Shown here one piece after another: positions 23,391 to 30,368 of a stretch of 64,000 nt of DNA. The stretch lies in the NCBI RefSeq assembly GCF_003391135.1, contig NZ_CP031455.1, positions 5,626,001 through 5,690,000 on the forward strand, written 5' to 3'. Numbering within the stretch: position 1 is the stretch's first letter; each line of letters opens with the position of its first letter. Made by a program: the position numbers and the translations under genes. This DNA comes from Streptoverticillium olivoreticuli subsp. olivoreticuli. GTDB lineage: Bacteria; Actinomycetota; Actinomycetes; Streptomycetales; Streptomycetaceae. The notes under the pieces are model-generated. The model saw nothing but the letters and a program-made list of their open reading frames with translations, did not search any database and had not been told where the DNA came from.

Positions 23391-23422
23391 CCGGCGGAGG
23401 TGGCCACTGCCATCTCCGCCGG
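23391..23422 (+). terminator. Hairpin terminator after borosin precursor
   Basis: A 14-bp stem (CCGGCGGAGGTGGC pairing with GCCATCTCCGCCGG, one G-U) with a CACT loop, 30 bp after the precursor stop and before the convergent lipoprotein gene. It marks the end of the borosin transcript. Confidence 0.7.
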
Positions 23423-23454
23423 TACCTGGCGATCTCGATCCGATGCGCGACCGG

Positions 23455-23898
23455 TCAGTGGACGACCAGGGTGGCCGCCCATGTTCCACCGGAGTCCCTG
23501 CGGCTGGTCAAGTGGATGTCGCCGGCAGCGGTCGGGGTGAACAGAGCGGCGGTGACGCCGATCGGCAGGGTCATCACACCGCTGTCACCGCGTCGGACGG
23601 CTGATGACGGTTGTGCCGTGACCGGCTGCCAGAGTGCGCGGGAATCCTTGCTCCGGGCATTGAGGAATACGGCGATCTGCTGGCCTTTGGCCAGGCAGAC
23701 GCGTGCACCGTTGTCGTTCTCGGTGATGGTCCCGTCGGTGTGCGGCAGGATCGCCTTGCCGGGGGCGTGGCACGCGGGTGCGGATGACGGATGGGCCGCC
23801 GGTCCTGCGGTGCCGGAGCAGCCGGTGAGGGCGAGCGGTGCCAGGGCGGTGGCGGCCAGGGAGATACGGGCGATGGGGGCGAGGACGCGATGGCTCAT
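23455..23898 (-). CDS. Small lipoprotein of unknown function
   Basis: 147-aa lipoprotein: signal MSHRVLAPIARISLAATALAPLALTGC with lipobox LTGC, a short Ala/Pro/Ser linker, then a beta-rich domain (PHTDGTITENDNGARVCLAKGQQIAVFLNA, GDIHLTSRRDSGGTWAATLVVH). The pair of Cys at about 43 and 68 may form a disulfide. The end vaguely recalls immunoglobulin-like protease inhibitors (chagasin type), too weak to assign. It lies 80 bp downstream of the secreted phi-1-like gene on the same strand. Confidence 0.7.
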   Translation of the reverse strand: MSHRVLAPIARISLAATALAPLALTGCSGTAGPAAHPSSAPACHAPGKAILPHTDGTITENDNGARVCLAKGQQIAVFLNARSKDSRALWQPVTAQPSSAVRRGDSGVMTLPIGVTAALFTPTAAGDIHLTSRRDSGGTWAATLVVH

Positions 23899-23978
23899 GC
23901 TGCGGGGCCGTTTCTGCGTTGCCTGCGGGATCGTGGAGGAGGTGGGCGGAGCGCATGGCTCCGCCCACCCGGACCTGA

Positions 23979-24983
23979 TCAGCCCTGGTCGGTCGGCGAG
24001 TTGTAGTACTTGACGCATCCTCCCGCGCCGCTGTTGGCGTTATTGCTCCACAACGGCTGGACGGCGTACTTGTGGCTGTTCAGCGAAACGATGCCCGTGC
24101 TGATCCACGCGCACTTGTCGGCGGTCTCGCCGGTGCCTCCGGTGTTGTCGGTCCAGCCCGAACCGACCCCGGGGTCCGTGAGGGTCTCGCCGTACTCGTG
24201 GCCGCCGACGATGGTCACGCCCTCGGTGCTCGCGTTGACACCGGTACTTCCGACGGCCACGTTATTGGCGCCGCAGCCATCACCGGCGTCCGTCATGTAC
24301 GGGAAGTTGGTGAAAGTGATCTGGCTGCCGTCCGGCAGAGCGGTCTCGGAGTGCCAGGCGCAGTACTGAGTCTTGAAGCCGCTGGGTACGACCCCCGGCG
24401 GCGTGTCGATGATGATCTGGACGTTGGTGCCGCTCACGCCGAAGTACTGAGCGGCCTTGATGGCCTCATTCGCGAAGTCATTCGGCCCGGGGGTCTGCGG
24501 CGCGGGCGCGCTCTCGTCGTCCCACTGGCCCACCCGCGGGCTGACAGCGGGATGCCCGACGAACGTGGCGGCGCGGGAGCAGTCCTTCGATCCGGTCGCG
24601 ATGCCGGAGCAGTACTGCGTGGCCGAGGTGCTCCAGTTGTCACCGGCGCCGTGGAGGTCGTCCAGGAAATCCGCCTGGAGAAACAGCTCGTTCTTGGGGT
24701 CGTTGTTCCCGCTGGACCACTGATTCCCCCACCACACGACGTACACCTGGGGTGCGTCCTGGACCGGACCGCCGTGGTAGGTCACGGGATTGGTGTTCTC
24801 CGGCACGTCGACCGGTTTCTCCGGTACGGGTTTGGCGATGGCGGGTGTGTGGGCCGACGGCGAGGGTTTCGGGTCCGCTGCGAACCCGCGCTGCGGGACG
24901 GCGAAGAGGAAGCCGATGACGAGAACGAAGGCGCTCAGGACGATGAGCCCCGTGCGGTGAGTCGGAGAATATGTAGAGGGCAT
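23979..24983 (-). CDS. Secreted EXORDIUM/phi-1-like protein
   Basis: 334-aa exported protein: signal (TGLIVLSAFVLVIGFLFAVPQRGFA), Pro-rich linker, then a domain with VTYHGGPVQDAPQVYVVWWGNQW and a histidine motif GGHEYGETLTDPG near residue 265, followed by ETADKCAW. This layout resembles the plant phosphate-induced phi-1/EXORDIUM domain, which has a similar GHE...DP...E-A-D-x-C segment; a metal site or peptidase-like activity is possible but unproven. Three or more Cys pairs suggest disulfides. An inverted repeat lies 21-46 bp upstream of the ATG. Confidence 0.72.
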   Translation of the reverse strand: MPSTYSPTHRTGLIVLSAFVLVIGFLFAVPQRGFAADPKPSPSAHTPAIAKPVPEKPVDVPENTNPVTYHGGPVQDAPQVYVVWWGNQWSSGNNDPKNELFLQADFLDDLHGAGDNWSTSATQYCSGIATGSKDCSRAATFVGHPAVSPRVGQWDDESAPAPQTPGPNDFANEAIKAAQYFGVSGTNVQIIIDTPPGVVPSGFKTQYCAWHSETALPDGSQITFTNFPYMTDAGDGCGANNVAVGSTGVNASTEGVTIVGGHEYGETLTDPGVGSGWTDNTGGTGETADKCAWISTGIVSLNSHKYAVQPLWSNNANSGAGGCVKYYNSPTDQG

Positions 24984-25003
24984 GCTTGCCTCACTTCTTC
25001 GAC

Positions 25004-25029
25004 GGTATTGCCCTGGCCGGGGCAATACC
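25004..25029. promoter_or_regulatory. 10-bp inverted repeat upstream of secreted protein
   Basis: GGTATTGCCC and GGGCAATACC around a 6-nt centre (TGGCCG), 21 bp upstream of the secreted-protein ATG. It could be an operator or an mRNA hairpin in the leader. No dedicated regulator gene is adjacent. Confidence 0.45.
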
Positions 25030-25281
25030 AGCAGCACAGCGCGACACGTCAACCTCGAATAGGGGCTGCGCGCGTAATTCACCTCAACGGGTGCATAACG
25101 CCTATCATGTGACCGCATGTTGACCACGGGCGATGCCCGCCGCAGGCGTCACGGCGCGTGGGCGCGCGCCTCGGCGTGCGCGAGGGCTCGCGCTGCCGCG
25201 CCCCCGGCGGGCGCCGTTTGTCGGACAACCCGGTGGAAAGAACTCCCGCGCCTGCCACGCGTGATCGACAAGGGGAGAACC

Positions 25282-25494
25282 ATGCGAACCGTCAAGCGCG
25301 CCGTGACCGCCTTCGCCGCGAGTCTTCTGCTCACCATCGGAGCTGCCGCGCTGGCGGCGCCGGCTCATGCGGAAGTCGACGCCACTGTCCTGGGCCTGCT
25401 CGGCGCGAAAACGAACGGCAGCATCGACGTGACCGCTCCTCCCGGGAGCGACCCCATCGTCGAACTGCCGAACTTCCTCGCCCCGATTGTCTGA
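25282..25494 (+). CDS. Small secreted peptide, 70 aa
   Basis: Encodes a clear Sec signal (MRTVKRAVTAFAASLLLTIGAAALAAPAHA) and a mature part of about 40 residues, EVDATVLGLLGAKTNGSIDV then TAPPGSDPIVELPNFLAPIV, with no Cys and a hydrophobic C-terminus. AAGGGGAGAACC precedes the ATG. I do not recognise the family; it is not a chaplin or rodlin. It converges with the GNAT gene and is divergent from the phi-1-like secreted protein. Possible roles include a surface or signalling peptide. Confidence 0.68.
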   Translation: MRTVKRAVTAFAASLLLTIGAAALAAPAHAEVDATVLGLLGAKTNGSIDVTAPPGSDPIVELPNFLAPIV

Positions 25495-25506
25495 CCCCAC
25501 GCGCGT

Positions 25507-25974
25507 TCAGCGGCGGCGCATCTCGAAGTAGGCCATGGTCAGGCCTGGGACCGGCTGGAAGTCCTTGCCGCGCGTGAAGCCGAGGCGCTTGTAGAGCGTG
25601 ACCGCCGGGTGGTTCGCGGCGCCGGTCGTCACGACGATGTCGCGGTCGGGGACGATCTCGTCGAGCAGGTGCGTCAGCAGTCGCGCGGCCAGGCCCCTGC
25701 GGAAGAATTCCGGGTCCACGCAGAGCCGGTCGATCTCTACGGGGTCGGTGTCCTCCCGCCAGGCGATGAAGGCGGCGAGGGTGTTCTCGTGTACGGCGCC
25801 CAGCCAGTTCAGTGGCTGGGCGCGCATTTCTTCCAGGGTTTCCCGGAGGGCGGGAATCCCGTCGAACGCGATGAGCTCGGCTTCTATGGCATAGGCACTG
25901 CGGCCGATGCGGTGGGTTGTGACGGCGGTCTGCTCGTCGGCCATGTCCAGGGCGCGTATCTGGAACTCGGTCAA
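25507..25974 (-). CDS. GNAT N-acetyltransferase
   Basis: 155-aa acetyltransferase with the acetyl-CoA loop in RLCVDPEFFRRGLAARLLTHLLDE (Q/RxxGxG/A-type, about residue 90) and NHPAVTLYKRLGFTRGKDF near the end. The only start is a TTG at 25974 that overlaps the upstream DUF397 stop as TTGA, with GGGAGAGATCCG upstream, so it is translated by coupling at the end of the XRE-DUF397-DUF397 operon. The acceptor substrate is unknown. Confidence 0.8.
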   Translation of the reverse strand: MTEFQIRALDMADEQTAVTTHRIGRSAYAIEAELIAFDGIPALRETLEEMRAQPLNWLGAVHENTLAAFIAWREDTDPVEIDRLCVDPEFFRRGLAARLLTHLLDEIVPDRDIVVTTGAANHPAVTLYKRLGFTRGKDFQPVPGLTMAYFEMRRR

Positions 25975-26150
25975 CGGATCTCTCCCTTGAGCATGCGGAT
26001 GAGTGTGCGGAGTTGGGTGGCGGTGAGGGTGAGGATGGTATCGGGGTTGTCGCTCTCGCGGAGCTGTAGTTTGCCGTTGGGGGCGGCGGCTATGGTCAGG
26101 CAGTTCGCTCCTTGCGTGCTGTAGGAGGACTTCTGCCAGGTGTGCGTCAT
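25971..26150 (-). CDS. DUF397 protein, second copy
   Basis: 59-aa DUF397 protein with the family signature WQKSSYS...NCLTIA and LQLRESDNPDTIL. Such proteins pair with XRE/DUF5753 regulators in Streptomyces (WhiJ-type systems). The ATG at 26150 overlaps the preceding DUF397 stop as ATGA, and the stop overlaps the GNAT TTG. It is a paralogue of its neighbour, a tandem duplication. Confidence 0.85.
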   Translation of the reverse strand: MTHTWQKSSYSTQGANCLTIAAAPNGKLQLRESDNPDTILTLTATQLRTLIRMLKGEIR

Positions 26151-26347
26151 GGGCACCCCTCCCGAGAGAAGCGGTTGCCCTTGACGGCGCTTATGAGTGC
26201 ACCCAGCTTTGCCGAGGATGGGGTGAGGATGGAGGTGGGGTTGTCGCTCTCGCGTAGGAGCAGGGTGGAACCATCCGCGGCGGCGATGTTCAGGCAGTTC
26301 GAAGCGTCCCCGCTGTAAGACGACTTCTGCCAATTGTGCGTAGTCAC
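26147..26347 (-). CDS. DUF397 protein, first copy
   Basis: 66-aa DUF397 protein (TTHNWQKSSYSGDASNCLNIAAADGSTLLLRESDNP). GTG codons at 26356 and 26347 are both possible; I choose 26347 because GAGGGG lies 8 nt before it. It immediately follows the XRE regulator stop. By analogy with other Streptomyces clusters it probably antagonises or modulates that DNA-binding protein. Confidence 0.82.
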   Translation of the reverse strand: MTTHNWQKSSYSGDASNCLNIAAADGSTLLLRESDNPTSILTPSSAKLGALISAVKGNRFSREGCP

Positions 26348-26359
26348 GCCTCTCACCCC

Positions 26360-27211
26360 TCAGATGCTTCGCGCGATGTTGTGAATGAAGTCCCGCGACT
26401 CGGCGGGCTTCAAGGCGACCGCTTCCATGCGGTCCATAACGGCCCTGTACTTTGCCAATTCGGCTTCAGCATCGATGAACTGACAGCCGTGAGCAACGTC
26501 CAGCTGTACGGTGTCGAGCTGGGGCATCGGGCCGAATACGTAGTCGGTTGACTGCCCTGTTCCCGGAATCGCCCTGCCGATGAAGGGGATCACTCGGATG
26601 GTGATGTTGTCCAGCTCGCTCGATTCCATGAGATGGCGCAGCTGGGTGCGGGCAGTGGATGCTCCGCCGAACTCCATCCGCAGCGCCGCCTCGTGGATGA
26701 TTGCGGAGTACGGTACTGGGCTCTTCCCGTACAGAATTCCCTGCCGCTTCATGCGGTGAGAGAGTCTGTGCTCGACTTCGAAGGCGCGCATCGGAGGCAC
26801 CACTTCCTGGATGACCGCGCGAGCGTGATCGACGGTCTGAAGCAATCCCGGGATGTGGGTGACGACTGCTACGTGCAGACCAACCGCATGGTGTTCCAGC
26901 TCTGCCAGGTCCAGAAAGCTTGCCGGGAGATGCTCGCGGTACTCGTCCCACCAACCGCGTGTCCGCCCGCCGGTCATGGAGGCAAGGGCATCGATGAGTG
27001 TTTCGTCCGGACACGAGTAATTGCGGGCGAAGGTGCGCACACGGTCTGCGCTCACCGGGTACCGGCCAGCCTCGATGCTGCTCATCCGAGCCTGGTTGAC
27101 GCCGTGCAGTGCGGCGGCCGCAGTTGAGGTCAGGCCCGCGCGTTCTCGAAGTTTGCGCAGCTCCGTACCCAGGCGCTGCTGCCTCAACGACGGCGTCGTA
27201 CTTGGCGGCAT
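26360..27211 (-). CDS. XRE-family regulator with DUF5753 domain
   Basis: 283-aa regulator: N-terminal XRE helix-turn-helix (LRKLRERAGLTSTAAAALHGVNQARMSSIEAGRYPVS, about residues 18-55) and a C-terminal DUF5753 region (WWDEYREHLPASFLDLAELE through IRVIPFIGRAIPGTGQSTDYVFG). This is the WhiJ-like DNA-binding component of the XRE/DUF397/anti-sigma-like ATPase clusters that affect Streptomyces development. It heads a four-gene overlapping operon and is divergent from the ATPase gene at 27428. Confidence 0.88.
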   Translation of the reverse strand: MPPSTTPSLRQQRLGTELRKLRERAGLTSTAAAALHGVNQARMSSIEAGRYPVSADRVRTFARNYSCPDETLIDALASMTGGRTRGWWDEYREHLPASFLDLAELEHHAVGLHVAVVTHIPGLLQTVDHARAVIQEVVPPMRAFEVEHRLSHRMKRQGILYGKSPVPYSAIIHEAALRMEFGGASTARTQLRHLMESSELDNITIRVIPFIGRAIPGTGQSTDYVFGPMPQLDTVQLDVAHGCQFIDAEAELAKYRAVMDRMEAVALKPAESRDFIHNIARSI

Positions 27212-27427
27212 CTCTTCTCCTCTTCGTTCAGCTTCGGAGAGCCCGCGTCACCCACACGGATGTAAGTAGCAGCCTGGCTGCCGTTTCAGTAGCAGGTCTA
27301 CCACCTACTGGCCTACCGTGTGAGGCAGGCCACTCACCCGGCCCGCCGCGAACGCGGAAGCGCATCGCCCTGCTCGGCGACATTGACACCGCGCGGCAAT
27401 CGCAACCACCTCCTCCAAGGAGCCGTC

Positions 27428-27934
27428 ATGGCAACCGTATCCCCGGAGAACACCTGGTCGTACACGCTCAACCTGCCGAACGATCCACGCTCCGCGTGGA
27501 TCGCCCGCATCACCTTGCGCGGCGTGCTCAGCAGTCACGAGCTCAACGAACTCCGGGACGACGCCGAGCTGTTGACCTCGGAGCTCGTCACCAACGCCTA
27601 CCGGTACTCCGACGGGCCCGTCGAGCTGCGGATCCGTGAACTGCCCGAGGAGGGCGTACGCATCAGCGTCTGGGACACGAATCCCGACATCCCCGAGCCG
27701 TTCGGCCGGCCCGTGATCCGGCCCGTCGCACCCAGGAGGGCGGCGGAAACAACGTACGGGCGGGGGCTGTTGATCGTCCGGCGCTGCGCCGACAACTGGG
27801 GGAGCCACTCCATCGGGGAGGGCTGGTCGGGGCCGGGGTTCCGCGGCAAGTGGCTGTGGTGCGAGCTCGGCGCGAAGAAGCCCGCCGGGGGAGCCCGTTG
27901 CCGCAAGGTGACACCCCTGGTCGGCGGGGCGTGA
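27428..27934 (+). CDS. RsbW-like ATP-binding protein
   Basis: 168-aa protein with a GHKL/HATPase_c fold related to anti-sigma kinases: N-box region LTSELVTNAYRYSDGPVELRI (about residues 48-70), VWDTNPDIPEP, and the glycine-containing lid YGRGLLIVRRCADNWGS. It lies divergently 216 bp from the XRE regulator, the common arrangement in AbaA/WhiJ-like loci. Target unknown. The ATG follows AAGGAGCCGTC. Confidence 0.85.
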   Translation: MATVSPENTWSYTLNLPNDPRSAWIARITLRGVLSSHELNELRDDAELLTSELVTNAYRYSDGPVELRIRELPEEGVRISVWDTNPDIPEPFGRPVIRPVAPRRAAETTYGRGLLIVRRCADNWGSHSIGEGWSGPGFRGKWLWCELGAKKPAGGARCRKVTPLVGGA

Positions 27935-28144
27935 GAAGACGGTCAGGTCGCATGGTCATCGGTATTGCGTGCCGTATGCATATGGGCAAGCTAGGGGCCG
28001 TACGGCGGCGGATACGTACGGCGCTCGGCAAGTACCCTTGACTGCACGCGAATTGGTGGCGGCCCGCGCGGGTGTTCGGTCCGCACGCCGATCCGCCCTG
28101 CCGGAGAGATCCCGGCAGGGCGGATCGGTGCGCACCGGAAGGTC

Positions 28145-28606
28145 TCAGACCGCGGTGAAGGTCCAGATCCTGCTGCCGTCATCTCCGTGGAAGCCCTTCA
28201 GCGGCTTGCCGGCGGTGGCGGTTTCGGCCGCTATCCGGGAGATGTATTCCCCATTGGCGATCTCGAAGCCGCCGTCGACGCTGCGCAGCCACCAGAGCTG
28301 GGTGTAGTCGCCGTCCTTGGCGGGCACCTGCGTGACGGGTCCCATGCCGTCGCCGCCCAGGGTCAGGCAAAGACCGCTGTGCGCGCTGACGATCCGGAAG
28401 CGGGAGCCGGTGACGGCCTGGATCTTCCAGCGCTGATTGGCTCCGCGGTGGAGGTTCCACAGGATCGCCGCGGCGCCCGCGTCCTTCGAGGCGCCCGACA
28501 CGTCGAACGTGAGGTTCGGGTTCTTCGTGAGGGTGATGAACGTTTCGTCCGGCACGTCGACGCTGATGTATTCGTCACCGATGACAAGAACCCTGAGCTT
28601 CGGCAC
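28145..28606 (-). CDS. RICIN-type beta-trefoil protein
   Basis: 153-aa protein with beta-trefoil lectin repeats, visible as the Q-x-W type motifs NQRWKI and TQLWWL and GSRIWTF at roughly 45-residue spacing. There is no signal peptide; it starts VPKLRVLVIGDEYISVDV. The GTG at 28606 has GGAGGATGCGCC directly upstream; a longer frame to 28675 lacks this. A carbohydrate-binding role is inferred from the fold. It is an isolated gene. Confidence 0.75.
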   Translation of the reverse strand: MPKLRVLVIGDEYISVDVPDETFITLTKNPNLTFDVSGASKDAGAAAILWNLHRGANQRWKIQAVTGSRFRIVSAHSGLCLTLGGDGMGPVTQVPAKDGDYTQLWWLRSVDGGFEIANGEYISRIAAETATAGKPLKGFHGDDGSRIWTFTAV

Positions 28607-28683
28607 GGCGCATCCTCCAAGATCACATTCGGTGGGTACCCCGGCACGGTAGGTGGCGGAGCCCGACGTGATCAAGAGGGCAT

Positions 28684-28985
28684 TCAGCCACCCGAATTGA
28701 GCGTCCCGCCGCCCGGCAGCTCTTTCTTGGCGTTCACCACGGCCCGCTTGACGACCACGCTTTCGGAGGTGACGGCGCCGGGCTCAAGGCCCCGGTACGG
28801 CTCGACCAGTACCTCGCGCCGTCCGAGGCACTCGTACGTGTCCGCGTCGGAGATCCACTCCTGGCGGCTGTTGCGATAGGTGTGCGTGATGGCGACACCG
28901 GTCCGGCCGGTCGCGCGCTGATCTCGGCGGGGAGCCGCTCGGCGTCCGCGATCCTGCTCACGACTTCGCCCGCGATGTCCGGCAC
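28684..28985 (-). pseudogene. Frameshifted CU044_5270-like C-terminal fragment
   Basis: A GTG at 28985 behind AAAGGAGG starts VPDIAGEVVSRIADAERLPA, but the family-like continuation ATGRTGVAITHTYRNSRQEW, DADTYECLGRREVLV and VVVKRAVVNAKKELPGG lies in another frame ending at 28684. Joining them needs one single-base frameshift near 28900-28920. The joined sequence resembles the C-terminal part of CU044_5270-family proteins (compare the sigma partner at 17447). No N-terminal membrane part is found upstream. Either a decayed gene or a sequencing error. Confidence 0.5.
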
Positions 28986-29131
28986 GGCCTCCTTTCGGCG
29001 CCGTGCGCGCCCGGGGGAGCGTCCCGCCCGTACCGGCGCCCCGGGGCGGCTCACCTGGATGGACGGGAACGGTGGCGGGCACCGGACGCCGGTGGTGACC
29101 TGGAATCCGCGCCCCGTCCAGGAGGTCCCCG

Positions 29132-29851
29132 ATGCGTCGCACACCGCGCGGTGTTGCCATGGCCGCCGCTCTCGCGCTGCTCCCCGTCGCGGGGTGCTCG
29201 GGAGGCGGGGGCGGGAGCGCCTCGTCGCCGAGCCCCGGGGCCGCCACCCCGGCGGTCACCCGGGCGCAGGCCGATTCCGCCTTGATCACGGAGACCAACC
29301 TGGAGGGGAACTGGACACGCACGTCCAACGCCCGGGGCCCGGGGGACGAGCTGCTCCGGGGCAAGGCGAACACCCCCCAGTGCCAGCGGTTCCTCGACGA
29401 TCTGGCAAGTGGCAATCTCCTGGGCGAGAAGCCACAGGACCAGGCCGACCGGCGCTTCACCGGCGGCAGCAACGCGGACCTGCACTACCGCGTGGCCGCC
29501 TACGCGCCGGGCGACGCGGAGAAGGGCATCGCGCGGCTCAAGACGCTCCCGCAGGCCTGCGATCAGTTCGATGTCGCCTACTCGGGCGGCGTCAAGGGCT
29601 CCGGCCAGGTTGTCACGTCCAAGCTGCCCGGCGTGGGCGAGGGCGACGTGGGTCTGCAGCTGACGCTCAAGACCACGCTCAAGGGCCTCCCGGCGACCCT
29701 CACCCTGGACACAGCCGCCGTCCGCGTCGGCCCGAACGCCCTCACCCTCACCAACGGCGGCCTCGGCGGAGCGGTCCACCCTGTCACCGAACAAGCGGTC
29801 AAGCAGGGCACTCAGCAGCTCAAGGATGTTCTGAAGAAGCATTCCACTTGA
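29132..29851 (+). CDS. Putative lipoprotein
   Basis: 239-aa protein with signal MRRTPRGVAMAAALALLPVAGC (lipobox VAGC) and a Gly/Ser/Pro linker, then a domain starting TRAQADSALITETNLEGNWT and containing one Cys pair (CQRFLDDL near residue 93, ACDQF near 141). This is the Streptomyces surface-lipoprotein type of unknown function. It ends KQGTQQLKDVLKKHST. AGGAGGTCCCCG lies before the ATG. Confidence 0.78.
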   Translation: MRRTPRGVAMAAALALLPVAGCSGGGGGSASSPSPGAATPAVTRAQADSALITETNLEGNWTRTSNARGPGDELLRGKANTPQCQRFLDDLASGNLLGEKPQDQADRRFTGGSNADLHYRVAAYAPGDAEKGIARLKTLPQACDQFDVAYSGGVKGSGQVVTSKLPGVGEGDVGLQLTLKTTLKGLPATLTLDTAAVRVGPNALTLTNGGLGGAVHPVTEQAVKQGTQQLKDVLKKHST

Positions 29852-29901
29852 GCGTTCGAGGCGCGGGGCTGGCGGTGTCGGGCAGGCCGCGTGACAGATG
29901 G

Positions 29902-30264
29902 TCAGCCGAGCTTCGACACGTGGTACTGCCGGATGAGCCAGGCGTCGTCCAAGTGCTGGGCCAGCACCGAGAGGCGTACGGGCAGCTTGACCCCCGACGC
30001 GTCCGTGAAGGTGACCGTCGCGAAGCCGCTCACGGCCTCGGCGCCGACCGTGCGGGAGTGGAGCAGCTCCACGGCGGCCGTCATGCCGGCCGGGACGTTC
30101 TCGTAGTACGTGGTGATCTCGGCGCGGCCCACCAGCAGCCGGGGGGAGAGACCCTGGAATAGGGCGTCCTCGGCGAAGAGGCCGACGATGTCCTTCACCC
30201 GGTGTTCATCGAAGGAGACCCGCCAGTTCTCCAGCAGGCCCGCCAATACACCAGAGCCGATCAT
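29902..30264 (-). CDS. NTF2-like (SgcJ/EcaC-type) protein
   Basis: 120-aa SnoaL/NTF2-fold protein: VLAGLLENWRVSFDEHRVKDIVGLFAEDALFQGLSPRLLVGRAEI, then FATVTFTDASGVKLPVRLSVLAQHLDDAWLIRQYHVSKL. This matches the DUF4440/SgcJ-EcaC family often found with natural-product genes. The ATG at 30264 has GAGGAGCGA upstream. Substrate and reaction unknown. Divergent from the LuxR-type regulator. Confidence 0.8.
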   Translation of the reverse strand: MIGSGVLAGLLENWRVSFDEHRVKDIVGLFAEDALFQGLSPRLLVGRAEITTYYENVPAGMTAAVELLHSRTVGAEAVSGFATVTFTDASGVKLPVRLSVLAQHLDDAWLIRQYHVSKLG

Positions 30265-30368
30265 TCGCTCCTCATTCCCTGCGTATCGAAGGTTACGTGT
30301 TTGTGCAACCAGCAGTATGTGTCGCACTAAGCCCCTACATCTTTGATTGAAAGGTGCATAATTGCGCC

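Noticed and set aside
23455..23898. Chagasin-like protease inhibitor annotation for the small lipoprotein
   Set aside because: Only the beta-rich end looks similar; the defining loop motifs are not visible.
27951..28041. 29-codon ORF beginning MVIGIACRMHMGK
   Set aside because: No ribosome-binding site, no recognisable similarity, and overlap of frames with upstream readthrough; likely chance.
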